From the NCBI GenBank assembly GCA_947500035.1, contig CANMQP010000012.1, positions 248,001 through 312,000 on the forward strand: a stretch of DNA of 64,000 nucleotides, read 5' to 3'. The notes under the pieces are model-generated. The model saw only the letters and a list, made by a program, of their open reading frames with translations. It was not told the origin of the DNA and ran no database searches. This DNA is from an uncultured Kiloniellaceae bacterium. Lineage in GTDB: Bacteria > Pseudomonadota > Alphaproteobacteria > Kiloniellales > Kiloniellaceae. Positions 1 through 7,616 of this stretch are shown in pieces; position 1 is the first letter of the stretch; each line of letters starts with the position of its first letter. The position numbers and the translations under genes are program-made.

Positions 1-577
1 AGGAAATCGACACCGAGAGCGCGGGCAGCCGCGCGAGCAGGATCTCCCTAACCATTTCCTCGTGGGCCGGGTTCATGTAGGCGTGAATCAGGCCAATCGC
101 AACGCTGTCATATCCACCGCGTTCGATCTGGTCTGTCAGGCGCTCGATCTCGGCAGGGTCGAGCGGTTTCAGGACTTGTCCCTGCGCGCCAATCCGCTCC
201 GGCAGGGTATAGCGGTGCGCCCGCGCGATCAGCGGTTCCGGCAGCACCAGGTTCAGATCGTACTGTTCGAAACGGCTCTCGCTGCGCATTTCGATAACAT
301 CGCGAAAACCCTGAGTCGTGATCAGCGCGGTCTTGGCACCCCGGCGCTCGATCAGGGCATTGGTGGCCAGGGTGGTGCCGTGAATGACGACGGAAATATC
401 GCCAGCGCTGAGCCCTGCCTTGGACAAAACCTCGCCGAGCCCTTCCAGGATTGCATTTTCCGGCGCTGAAGGCGTCGTCAACACCTTTGCTGAGTAGACC
501 CGCCCCCCGCGTTCAAGCACCACGTCGGTAAAAGTACCACCGATATCAACGCCCAGTCTGGCTGTTGCTTTTTCCAT
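1..577 (-). CDS. Hydantoinase/oxoprolinase A-type protein, N-terminal part (runs off the window)
   Basis: The reverse strand from the ATG at 577 reads MEKATARLGVDIGGTFTDVV and continues to the window edge for 192 residues. GVDIGGTFTD near residue 10 is the phosphate-binding signature of the hydantoinase A/N-methylhydantoinase/5-oxoprolinase family, followed by HGTTLATNALIERRG (about 65-80) and the family's RSESRFEQYDL stretch. Such proteins use ATP to open hydantoin- or oxoproline-type rings, usually together with a HyuB subunit that would lie beyond the edge. It is the last visible gene of the liv-type operon, 143 bp after the binding-protein gene. Substrate is unknown; linking it to the transporter is inference from position. 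Confidence 0.85.
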   Translation of the reverse strand, partial: MEKATARLGVDIGGTFTDVVLERGGRVYSAKVLTTPSAPENAILEGLGEVLSKAGLSAGDISVVIHGTTLATNALIERRGAKTALITTQGFRDVIEMRSESRFEQYDLNLVLPEPLIARAHRYTLPERIGAQGQVLKPLDPAEIERLTDQIERGGYDSVAIGLIHAYMNPAHEEMVREILLARLPALSVSIS

Positions 578-620
578 CAATCCAACACGTTCACGCGAAA
601 ACTCATCCCGGAAAAGCCAA

Positions 621-676
621 CTGGCGGCTCTTCGGCGTCCGGCATCTTTTCCCGGAACGCAGCAAAGAACCGCCAG
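621..676 (-). other. Inverted repeat between binding-protein gene and hydantoinase gene
   Basis: CTGGCGG (621-627) and CCGCCAG (670-676) are perfect 7-bp inverted arms in the 143-bp gap. No T-tract follows on the minus strand, so it could stabilise the binding-protein mRNA or be chance. Confidence 0.25.
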
Positions 677-720
677 CGATCTTTACGATGCCCGGCGCAA
701 AAGCCAGGCATATGAGCGTC

Positions 721-1929
721 TTACTTCAGCAGCGAAATTGCCCATTTGTCGTCGTCACCGACAACATTAACGCTGTAGATGCCGACGACATCGCCGTTGG
801 CATCGAAGTCGACCGGTCCCGACGCACCCTCGTAGTTGATGTCTTTACCGGCGGCAATCAGCGCTTTGGCCTTCTCCCACTCACCAGGACGAATGACTTC
901 CCCCGGTGCATTGGCAACTTCACGCAACGCCGCGGCGATCTTGCCACGATCTGCAGCACCCGCTTTTTCAATCGCAAGGGCGACCAGGAACGAAGCGTCA
1001 TAGCCATGTGCGGCATACGGCGCTTTCGGGTCTTTGCCGGTCGCGCTGAAAGCGGTTTCAAACGCCTGATAGGAGGTATCCGCGTAATCCGATGCGGACT
1101 GCGTGATCGAGATCCGGTCCCGAAGGTTGTCGGCACCGATCTGCTCAATCACCGAGGTATCAAACATACCGTCCGCAGCGAAGAACCTCTCGAACAAGCC
1201 GTTCTCGAGGCTGTTGCGGATAATGGCGATCCCACTGCTGCCGTAGTAGGCGAAGATCGCAATGCCTTCAGCACCGCCGCTCGCAAGCGTGGAGAGCTCG
1301 GAACGATAGGAGGCCTTGTTCGGCTCGTGGGCCTGATTGGCCGTAATCGTGCCGCCCATGGCCGCAAACTCTTTCTCGAACACCGTCGCGATACCGGCGT
1401 TATAGTCATCGTTCGAGTAAGTCATGGCCAGTTTCCGGACACCGGAGTCGTAGGCCAGCTTGGCGAGCGCCGCGCCCTGATAGGCATCGGACGGCGCAAC
1501 CCGGAACACCAGGTCATTGTCTTTGAGCTCGCTGATCGACGGGGCCGTGGCCGAGTCCGATACGGCAACAACACCAGCCGGGATCGTTACGGACTGAACC
1601 ATGCCGTTCGTCGCACCAGAGCAGCTTGCGCCGATAACCGCAACAACCTGCTCCACATTGACGACCTTACCGCCGGCATCGACACCTGCCTTCGGGTCGC
1701 ATGCGGAATCGGACAGCACCAGCCTGAGTGTATCACCATCAAGCAATCCACCCTGATCGTTGACGTGTTGCGCGGCAAGATTGCGCCCGGCAATGATCGG
1801 ATCGACCAGTTCGGCAATCGGCCCGGTCACACCCGCAACTGAACCCACCTTGATCTCATCCGCACTGACGGCCGGCGCACTCATCGCCAGGGCCGAAGCA
1901 GCAAATAGAAATTTACCCATATATTTCAT
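721..1929 (-). CDS. Liv-type ABC transporter substrate-binding protein
   Basis: A periplasmic binding protein of the branched-chain amino acid/amide family (Peripla_BP_6), 402 residues. It has a signal peptide (MKYMGKFLFAASALAMSAPA, cleavage probably after VSA-DE). The mature start IKVGSVAGVTGPIAELVDPI matches the family, as does the CDPKAGVDAG/GASCSGATNGM region. I chose the ATG at 1929 because GAGGAG sits about ten bases upstream; a GTG at 1950 would put seven polar residues before the signal peptide. Unusually it is the last transporter gene, after both ATPases and both permeases. The ligand is not predictable; amino acids, amides, urea or aromatic acids are all possible for this family. 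Confidence 0.85.
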   Translation of the reverse strand: MKYMGKFLFAASALAMSAPAVSADEIKVGSVAGVTGPIAELVDPIIAGRNLAAQHVNDQGGLLDGDTLRLVLSDSACDPKAGVDAGGKVVNVEQVVAVIGASCSGATNGMVQSVTIPAGVVAVSDSATAPSISELKDNDLVFRVAPSDAYQGAALAKLAYDSGVRKLAMTYSNDDYNAGIATVFEKEFAAMGGTITANQAHEPNKASYRSELSTLASGGAEGIAIFAYYGSSGIAIIRNSLENGLFERFFAADGMFDTSVIEQIGADNLRDRISITQSASDYADTSYQAFETAFSATGKDPKAPYAAHGYDASFLVALAIEKAGAADRGKIAAALREVANAPGEVIRPGEWEKAKALIAAGKDINYEGASGPVDFDANGDVVGIYSVNVVGDDDKWAISLLK

Positions 1930-2068
1930 AATGACGTCACTCCTCTGCACTTATGGTTTTGTTATTGCAGTTTGGCTTCTCTTAAACCGCATGATGCCCT
2001 GATCAAAATTTCTGTCAATATGCGCACCGGCAGTCGTTGCTCGCTCTATTTTACCTGATCCGCCAAAA

Positions 2069-3043
2069 TTATCGACCCGCGGGAGACTCAGCAGGGTTTA
2101 CGCGCCGTTCCGGCTTCGGCCGCACCTCCGGGAAAATTCCTTTGGGATATCTCTGCAGGAAGATCTGCAGGGCGAGGCCGATCAGGAAAATCCGGATGTA
2201 GGCCGTGCGAATCGCGAGTTCATCCGGCAGGCGGCTGGTCAGGATTTCCGAGGCCGACCAGATGGTCCACATCAGAAACGCGCCCAGAATAGCGCCTTTG
2301 TTGTTTGCGCTGCCCCCGACCACAAGCATCACCCAGACCAGGAAGGTCGAAGTCATGGGGTCCGTGGCGTTGGGTCCGATAAACTTGAGGTAATGCGCGA
2401 TGAAAGCCCCCGCCAAGGCCATCAGCATGCAGCCAACGACAAAGGCTTCCATGCGGAATTTCTCGATGTCCTTACCTGCGGCCATCGCGGATTTTTCATT
2501 CTCGCGGATCGCGGTCATCACCCGGCCCCAGGGCGAACGCCGCGCGGTTTCCAGCAGGAAATAGATCGCCACCACCGTCGCGAGGATCAAACCGAGAAAG
2601 GCAAGTTGATTCCAGGGCTCCGGCAAGGATTCGAAGGGCTTTGGAATCATGGAGACGCCGCGCGGCCCGTTGGTCGCCCAGGTCTCGTTTTTCAGAATGA
2701 GACGGAAGATCTCAGCGATGCCGATGGTGGCAATGGCAAGATAATCAGCCCGCAGCTTCAAACAGACCTTGCCGACGCCCCAGGCGATGATCCCGCTGAC
2801 GATCATAGCAACGACGAAACTGACGATGTAAGGCAGCTCATAACCGCCCAGATGCCGCACGGAAGGCGCGGTGGTGAGAATGGCACTGACATAGGCACCG
2901 ATCGCGAAGAAACCCGCGATGCCGGCATTGAACAGGCCGGTAAAGCCCCATTGGATGTTCAATCCCAGGGCCAGGATCGCATAGATACCACCCATGGTCA
3001 GAAGGGAAATGACGTACAGGAAGATTCCATAGAATTGATCCAT
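2069..3043 (-). CDS. livM: Branched-chain amino acid-type ABC transporter permease (LivM family)
   Basis: Inner-membrane permease of 324 residues with about nine hydrophobic segments. It carries the LivM pattern NIQWGFTGLFNAGIAGFFAIGAY near residue 30 and the coupling-helix region GRVMTAIRENEKSAMAAGKD near 175-195 that contacts the ATPase. It pairs with the LivH-type permease immediately upstream (1 bp between them). The C-terminus ends in a charged tail (RPKPERRVNPAESPAGR). 139 bp separate its stop from the binding-protein gene. Confidence 0.9.
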   Translation of the reverse strand: MDQFYGIFLYVISLLTMGGIYAILALGLNIQWGFTGLFNAGIAGFFAIGAYVSAILTTAPSVRHLGGYELPYIVSFVVAMIVSGIIAWGVGKVCLKLRADYLAIATIGIAEIFRLILKNETWATNGPRGVSMIPKPFESLPEPWNQLAFLGLILATVVAIYFLLETARRSPWGRVMTAIRENEKSAMAAGKDIEKFRMEAFVVGCMLMALAGAFIAHYLKFIGPNATDPMTSTFLVWVMLVVGGSANNKGAILGAFLMWTIWSASEILTSRLPDELAIRTAYIRIFLIGLALQIFLQRYPKGIFPEVRPKPERRVNPAESPAGR

Positions 3044-3044
3044 T

Positions 3045-3935
3045 TTAGAAGACCTTCCCTTTGAACAGGCCGCTTGGGCGCCAGAGCAGCATGGCGATCA
3101 TGATGGCGAAGGCAACGCCGGCTTTGTAACCGGGGTTCAAGAGCGGTTCCGTGCCGATCCAGGGATAAGAGGAGATTTCTTCGACGACGCCGATGATCAG
3201 CCCACCGGCAACGGCACCGAAGGGGCGCCCGATCCCGCCGAGAATGGCCGCAGCAAACATGGGCAGTAGCATCTTGAAGCCCATGTTGGTGTCGATGTGC
3301 GTATCGATCGCGAGGAACACCCCGGCCGCGGTCGCCAGGGCGCCACCGACGATCCAGGTCATGCGCACGACCTTCTCCGTATCGATGCCGGTCAACTTGG
3401 CAAGTTCGGGCGAATCCGACATCGCCCGCATGGCTTTGCCGATTTTCGTCCGGCTGAGCAGATAGTGCACCGCCAGCATCAGTACGATCGTGGCACTGAT
3501 GATCATGACGTGTTTGGGCGAGATCCGAAGGCTGTCGAAAAAGACCATTGGCCGCTGGATGCCCTGGGTCATGCCCTTCAACTGAACGCCCCAGATAAAC
3601 TGCACGACGGAACGGATCATCAGCATCATGCCGAAAGACGCGATGACCACCATGATGGTCGGGCTGGCCCTGAAGGGTTTGTAGAACGCGCGGTCAATGA
3701 AGAGCACAGCCAGCACGGTCAACATGGCCGCGACCGGCAGGACAATAAGCGGATGCAGGCCGGAAAACTGAACCAGGCTCCAGGTGATGTAGACCCCCAG
3801 CAGCATGGTCTCGCCGTGGGCGAAATTGGCGAAGCGCAGGATGCTGAAGGTGAGCGTGATCCCGATGGCGCCGAGCGCATAGATGCTGCCCAGAACCAGA
3901 CCGGGGATCAGATAAAAGTTCAGAAATTCGATCAT
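3045..3935 (-). CDS. livH: Branched-chain amino acid-type ABC transporter permease (LivH family)
   Basis: Second membrane permease, 296 residues. It has the LivH signatures GSIYALGAIGITLTFSILRF (about 16-35), FANFAHGETMLLG, and the conserved AMRAMSDSPELAKLTGID loop at about 167-185. It ends with the usual LivH tail RPSGLFKGKVF. Its start overlaps the livF stop by 4 bp, which suggests translational coupling. Confidence 0.9.
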   Translation of the reverse strand: MIEFLNFYLIPGLVLGSIYALGAIGITLTFSILRFANFAHGETMLLGVYITWSLVQFSGLHPLIVLPVAAMLTVLAVLFIDRAFYKPFRASPTIMVVIASFGMMLMIRSVVQFIWGVQLKGMTQGIQRPMVFFDSLRISPKHVMIISATIVLMLAVHYLLSRTKIGKAMRAMSDSPELAKLTGIDTEKVVRMTWIVGGALATAAGVFLAIDTHIDTNMGFKMLLPMFAAAILGGIGRPFGAVAGGLIIGVVEEISSYPWIGTEPLLNPGYKAGVAFAIMIAMLLWRPSGLFKGKVF

Positions 3936-4648
3936 GCCGCTGCGCCGCCCCCGAGAAACATCTCCGCCACTTCCGGGTCGTCCAGCAGGTTCTGGCCGCT
4001 GCCCTCGAATTTGTTCTTACCGTCGACCAGAACGTATCCGCGATTCGCGATCTTCAACGCCTGCTTCGCGTTTTGCTCGACCATCAGAATCGGCGTCCCG
4101 GTCGCGTTGACGGTCTTAACAATCGAGAAGATTTCGCCACGATACTTGGGAGACAGGCCGGCGGTGGGTTCGTCCAGTAGGAGGATTTTCGGCTCCAGCA
4201 TCATGGCCTTGGCCATGGCAACCATCTGGCGTTGACCGCCCGAGAGCGTGCCTGCCGTCTGCTTGCGCTTCTCCGCGAGCGGCGGGAAGACTTCGTAAAG
4301 CTCCAGCAGGCGGGGCTGGAAATCATCCTCCCTGACAAAGGCGCCCATTTCCAGGTTTTCCTCGACTGTCAGGCTGGGAAAGATATTGGAGGTCTGCGGG
4401 ACGTAGCAGACGCCGTGGCGCACGACCTGTTCCGGGGGCATGTTGGTAATGTCTTCGCCGTCCAGGCTGACCTTCCCGCCGCTCAAGTTCAAAAGACCGA
4501 AAACCGCCTTCATCGCGGTGGATTTACCCGCGCCATTCGGACCGATGATCACCACGATCTCTCCCGGGTCGACCTTCATCGACACCCCATGGAGAATCTG
4601 AGTATCGCCATATCCACCGACGACCGCATCAAGTTCCAGAACCGACAT
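3932..4648 (-). CDS. livF: Branched-chain amino acid-type ABC transporter ATP-binding protein (LivF family)
   Basis: ATPase of 238 residues with Walker A GPNGAGKST, signature LSGGQRQMVAMAKAMM, Walker B LLLDEPTAGLSP and a switch histidine region (MVEQNAKQAL). The open frame extends upstream to 4804, but that extension overlaps livG. The ATG at 4648 gives the family-typical start MSVLELDAVVGGYGDTQILH and a TGATG overlap with the livG stop, so I chose it. Confidence 0.92.
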   Translation of the reverse strand: MSVLELDAVVGGYGDTQILHGVSMKVDPGEIVVIIGPNGAGKSTAMKAVFGLLNLSGGKVSLDGEDITNMPPEQVVRHGVCYVPQTSNIFPSLTVEENLEMGAFVREDDFQPRLLELYEVFPPLAEKRKQTAGTLSGGQRQMVAMAKAMMLEPKILLLDEPTAGLSPKYRGEIFSIVKTVNATGTPILMVEQNAKQALKIANRGYVLVDGKNKFEGSGQNLLDDPEVAEMFLGGGAAA

Positions 4649-5421
4649 CAGTCTTCCTCCCCGCCGCCAAGGTAAGCGTCCAGAACATCGGGGTTGCTGC
4701 GCACTTCGGTCATGTGACCCTGCATCAGGACTGTACCCTCCGCCAGCACGATCACCGGATCGCAAAGGCTCGCAATAAGATCCATGTCGTGCTCGATGAC
4801 GCAAAAGGTATAGTCGCGTTCTTCGCGCAAACGGCTGATCATCTCGCGGATCTTCAGCAACAGGGTCGGATTCACGCCCGCGCCCGGCTCATCCAGCAGG
4901 ACCAGCTTGGCGTCGGTCATCATGGTCCGGCCCAGCTCCAACAGCTTTTTCTGGCCGCCGGAGAGGTTCCCCGCCTGTTCGTCGCCGAGATGAGAGATGG
5001 AGAGAAATTCCAGTGCATCTTCCGCCCGGTCGCGGACCTCGCGTTCGCGCCGCTTCACCTGGCCCCGGGAAATCCAGTTCGCGAAGAGCCGCTCGCCCGG
5101 CTGCTCCGGCGGAACCACCATAAGGTTCTCCAGGACCGTCATCTTGGCGAACTCGTGGGGAATCTGAAAAGTGCGCACGATGCCGCGATGGAACATCTCA
5201 TGGGTCGGCAAACCGGCGATATCCTTGCCTTCGAAAACAATCCGTCCCGAAGTCGGCACAAGTTCCCCGGCGATCATGGAAAAGGTTGTTGTTTTCCCTG
5301 CCCCGTTTGGTCCGATCAGCCCCGTGATCGTCCCTTCTTTGATTTCAAAACTGCAGTTTCTGACAGCCTGCAGCCCCCCGAAATTCTTATTGAGATTCTC
5401 GATCGTGAGCACCTGGCTCAA
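4648..5421 (-). CDS. livG: Branched-chain amino acid-type ABC transporter ATP-binding protein (LivG family)
   Basis: First gene of the operon, 257 residues. Walker A GPNGAGKTT is near residue 37, signature LSGGQKKLLELGRTMM near 153, Walker B LVLLDEPGAGVNP near 175, and VIEHDMDLI follows; the LivG-type insertion is between Walker A and the signature. The start is either TTG at 5421 (very close to GGGGAGGG) or GTG at 5412, which has better Shine-Dalgarno spacing; no ATG fits. Confidence 0.9.
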   Translation of the reverse strand: MSQVLTIENLNKNFGGLQAVRNCSFEIKEGTITGLIGPNGAGKTTTFSMIAGELVPTSGRIVFEGKDIAGLPTHEMFHRGIVRTFQIPHEFAKMTVLENLMVVPPEQPGERLFANWISRGQVKRREREVRDRAEDALEFLSISHLGDEQAGNLSGGQKKLLELGRTMMTDAKLVLLDEPGAGVNPTLLLKIREMISRLREERDYTFCVIEHDMDLIASLCDPVIVLAEGTVLMQGHMTEVRSNPDVLDAYLGGGEED

Positions 5422-5756
5422 TCCCTCCCCTGACTACCCAAGCGGTGCTACCATCCCGAAAAACTCGCACAGGCGCAATAGCGCACTGGCCGGTTTGAGG
5501 AATCTCCGCTCCCAACCAGCCGGTCGTGCAGTTGACGTCCGTAGCCGCGAAATCCGGTTGTTCGAAGAGCGCCCAGCCACCTTCTCCTTTTGGCTCAGCT
5601 TAACTGCAAACTCCGTCCCTGCCCAGCCGGACGAACAGCGCCGGCCGAACAACACAGATCGACCAAAAGCCATGCAAGTGCTTATATCGTGCGGGTCCAG
5701 CCACGATCTCTGGCGGGAACCGAACCCAAAGACACAGAATGAAATGAGATAGCGCC
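5422..5756. other. Divergent intergenic region, no recognised element
   Basis: 335 bp between livG (minus) and the SDR gene (plus). It must hold promoters for both directions, but I see no convincing -35/-10 pair, operator palindrome, riboswitch or small gene. Open frames here are continuations of shadows from the flanking genes. Confidence 0.4.
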
Positions 5757-6569
5757 ATGACGGACAGGGATCGCCCCCAAAACTCTGGCCCCGAACACCC
5801 CAGCGAAGGCACATCCCGTTTCACGGCGCTGGTCACGGGCTCCTCGAGCGGTATCGGCGCGGCGGTCTGCCGAAGGCTCGCAACTTCACGCGGCCGCGAC
5901 ATCGGCATTGCTGTCCATGCCCGCCATAACCGTGCCGGCGCGGAGCAGATGGCAGAAGAGATCCGCCGATCCGGCGGCCGGGCAGAGGTCCTGCTGGGAG
6001 ATATTGCAGAAGCGGGTGTTGCCGAACGTCTGATCGAGGAAACCGTCGCAAGATTCGGCCGGCTTGACGCGCTGGTGGCCAATGCGGGCTTTCCGATCCT
6101 GAAATCACTGAACGAAGGCACTCGAGAGGATCTGGATTACGCCTTTCGCGGCAACCTCTTCAGCTTCTACGAGCTGCTGCGTGCCGCGCGACCGCACCTG
6201 GCCAAAGCGCAAGAACCGCGCGTGGTCGCCGTGGGCAGTTTCACCGCGCATGTCTTCCGGACCGATATGCGCAGCTTCCCCATGTCTGCGGCCGCAAAAG
6301 GCGGACTGGAGACGATGGTGCGCAGCCTCGCCGCCGATCTGGCACCGTTTGGGATCACGGTCAATTGTGTGGTTCCCGGTTTTATCGAGAAAGACCCCGG
6401 CACGGGAGACGGCCTGTCGCAGCAGGAACTCGCAGCCATGGCCGAGCGCATTCCCTTGGGGCGCATCGGCCGCAGCACAGAAGTCGCCGCCGCCATTGAA
6501 TTTCTGCTGTCCCCCGGCGCAAGCTATATCACTGGTCAGGCGCTGCACGTGAACGGCGGATTGATATAG
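5757..6569 (+). CDS. SDR-fold protein lacking the catalytic tyrosine
   Basis: A 270-residue short-chain dehydrogenase fold. Residues 27-34 are the cofactor motif TGSSSGIG, NAG (109-111) and a PG motif after the active site (VVPGF) are present, and it ends in SPGASYITGQALHVNGGLI as FabG-like proteins do. The active-site stretch reads FPMSAAAKGG: Lys171 is kept, but the position of the catalytic Tyr (four before Lys) is Ser167. This suggests altered chemistry or a non-enzymatic role. The gene stands alone, divergent from the liv operon, and its stop codon overlaps an FNR-like box. Substrate unknown. Confidence 0.8.
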   Translation: MTDRDRPQNSGPEHPSEGTSRFTALVTGSSSGIGAAVCRRLATSRGRDIGIAVHARHNRAGAEQMAEEIRRSGGRAEVLLGDIAEAGVAERLIEETVARFGRLDALVANAGFPILKSLNEGTREDLDYAFRGNLFSFYELLRAARPHLAKAQEPRVVAVGSFTAHVFRTDMRSFPMSAAAKGGLETMVRSLAADLAPFGITVNCVVPGFIEKDPGTGDGLSQQELAAMAERIPLGRIGRSTEVAAAIEFLLSPGASYITGQALHVNGGLI

Positions 6570-6574
6570 ATCAA
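6561..6574 (+). promoter_or_regulatory. Perfect FNR/FixK/Dnr-type box (TTGAT-N4-ATCAA)
   Basis: TTGATATAGATCAA is a perfect 5-4-5 palindrome that matches the consensus bound by FNR/FixK/FnrL regulators of alphaproteobacteria. It overlaps the SDR stop codon and its centre is about 64 bp before the ATG of the 37-residue membrane protein, a spacing compatible with activation of that gene under low oxygen. Confidence 0.7.
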
Positions 6575-6631
6575 AGACAAGCCTTTTCTCCCCGGCCAGC
6601 CTGCCGAAAACAACTTATTGGGGAGAAGAGA

Positions 6632-6745
6632 ATGACCGATGGAGAAGTTGCGTACCTGGCACTGGTTATCGGTGGAATGGTAGCCTTCATCCTGGGCCTT
6701 GGTTTTGTAACCTGGGAAGAAACCCGGAGCCGCTCAAAGCGCTAA
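6632..6745 (+). CDS. Small single-span membrane protein (37 aa)
   Basis: ATG at 6632 with the strong ribosome-binding site GGGGAGAAGAG just upstream encodes MTDGEVAYLALVIGGMVAFI followed by LGLGFVTWEETRSRSKR. Residues about 8-28 form one transmembrane helix with a short acidic N-terminus and a basic C-terminus, so the N-terminus is probably outside. I do not recognise the family. The FNR-like box upstream suggests oxygen-responsive expression, as is common for small subunits of respiratory complexes; that role is speculation. The next gene is convergent, 12 bp away. Confidence 0.65.
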   Translation: MTDGEVAYLALVIGGMVAFILGLGFVTWEETRSRSKR

Positions 6746-6757
6746 ACGGCGCTCGCG

Positions 6758-7612
6758 TCACAGCATCTCCGCCTGCGCGGTCATAGCCAGGCGGCCTTCC
6801 GGGTTGACGGCCCAGAGTTCAATGCCGGAATCCACCCGCTTGCCCATCAGGGTGAAAGCTGCGGTGTCGAAAAGCGGGCTCACCGCCCGGAACTGATAGG
6901 AGGAAACCCAGCAGCCGGGGTTTTGTTCCAGCAAAAGATCGAACAGCAGGGTCGCGGTCAGCGGGCCGTGAAAAACCAGCCCGGGATAGCCTTCGACCTC
7001 GGCTGCATATTGCCGGTCATAGTGGATCCGGTGCCCGTTGAAGGTCAGCGCGGAATAACGAAACAGCAGGATCGGGCTGGGCTCAACACGTCGCTGCCAA
7101 TCGGACCCTGCGGGCGCCTCCGGTGGAACCGCGGGCGCGGCTCCAGGTACCGGATCCTCCCGGTAAACGATGTCGTGCTCTTCCCAAAAGCAGAAGCGGT
7201 CACCGGCTGAAATCTCATGCCGTACCGTGACGAAGCAGAGCGGACCGCTGCGGCCATACTTAAGCTGCACATCTTGAATACGCGACCGCCGCTGCGCGGT
7301 CTCGCCAATGCGCAGAGGCCGCTTGAATCCGAAGCGGCCACCGGCCCACATGCGGCGCGGCAGGTCGACCGGCGGCAGAAAACCGCCCAACTTGGGGTGA
7401 CCGTCGCGACCGAGGTCCTTCTGCGCAACGACTGTTGGAAAGTAGAGCCAGTGCCAGAGCGGCGGCAGGGCAGCCCCAGGCTCCAGCGTCGGACACCGGT
7501 CAAGGGCCGCCTGCATCTGGCGTGCGGTACGTGGGTCGATCAGATCGGCGGTTTCTTCCTGCCGCCCGATCCAGCTTTCCAGAACCGTCCGATCGAGTGT
7601 GCGGTCCTCCAC
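6758..7612 (-). CDS. Hot-dog fold acyl-CoA hydratase (MaoC-like/FAS1-like dehydratase, 3-methylfumaryl-CoA hydratase type)
   Basis: A 284-residue double hot-dog protein of the HTD2/mesaconyl-C4-CoA hydratase group. Marks are PLWHWLYFPTVVAQKDLGRD, GGFLPPVDLPRRMWAGGRFG, and in the second half LLFRYSALTFNGHRIHYDRQ followed by LVFHGPLTATLL, the typical hydratase R-x-SA-x-T-x-N-x-H-x-IHYD region. The GTG at 7612 is chosen: it has GCAGGAGG upstream and lies 4 bp after the CoA-transferase stop, whereas the open frame further upstream overlaps that gene. Together with its neighbours it suggests activation, dehydrogenation and hydration of a short, probably dicarboxylic, acyl-CoA. Confidence 0.8.
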   Translation of the reverse strand: MEDRTLDRTVLESWIGRQEETADLIDPRTARQMQAALDRCPTLEPGAALPPLWHWLYFPTVVAQKDLGRDGHPKLGGFLPPVDLPRRMWAGGRFGFKRPLRIGETAQRRSRIQDVQLKYGRSGPLCFVTVRHEISAGDRFCFWEEHDIVYREDPVPGAAPAVPPEAPAGSDWQRRVEPSPILLFRYSALTFNGHRIHYDRQYAAEVEGYPGLVFHGPLTATLLFDLLLEQNPGCWVSSYQFRAVSPLFDTAAFTLMGKRVDSGIELWAVNPEGRLAMTAQAEML

Positions 7613-7616
7613 AGCG

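Noticed and set aside
565-1842. Long plus-strand open frame (425 codons) opposite the binding-protein gene
   Set aside because: It is antisense to a well-supported Peripla_BP_6 gene with a signal peptide and ribosome-binding site; its translation is Arg/Gly-rich with no recognisable domain. The same applies to the long antisense frames at 11602-12831, 15173-16342, 27598-28965, 21835-23259 and 3297-4235.
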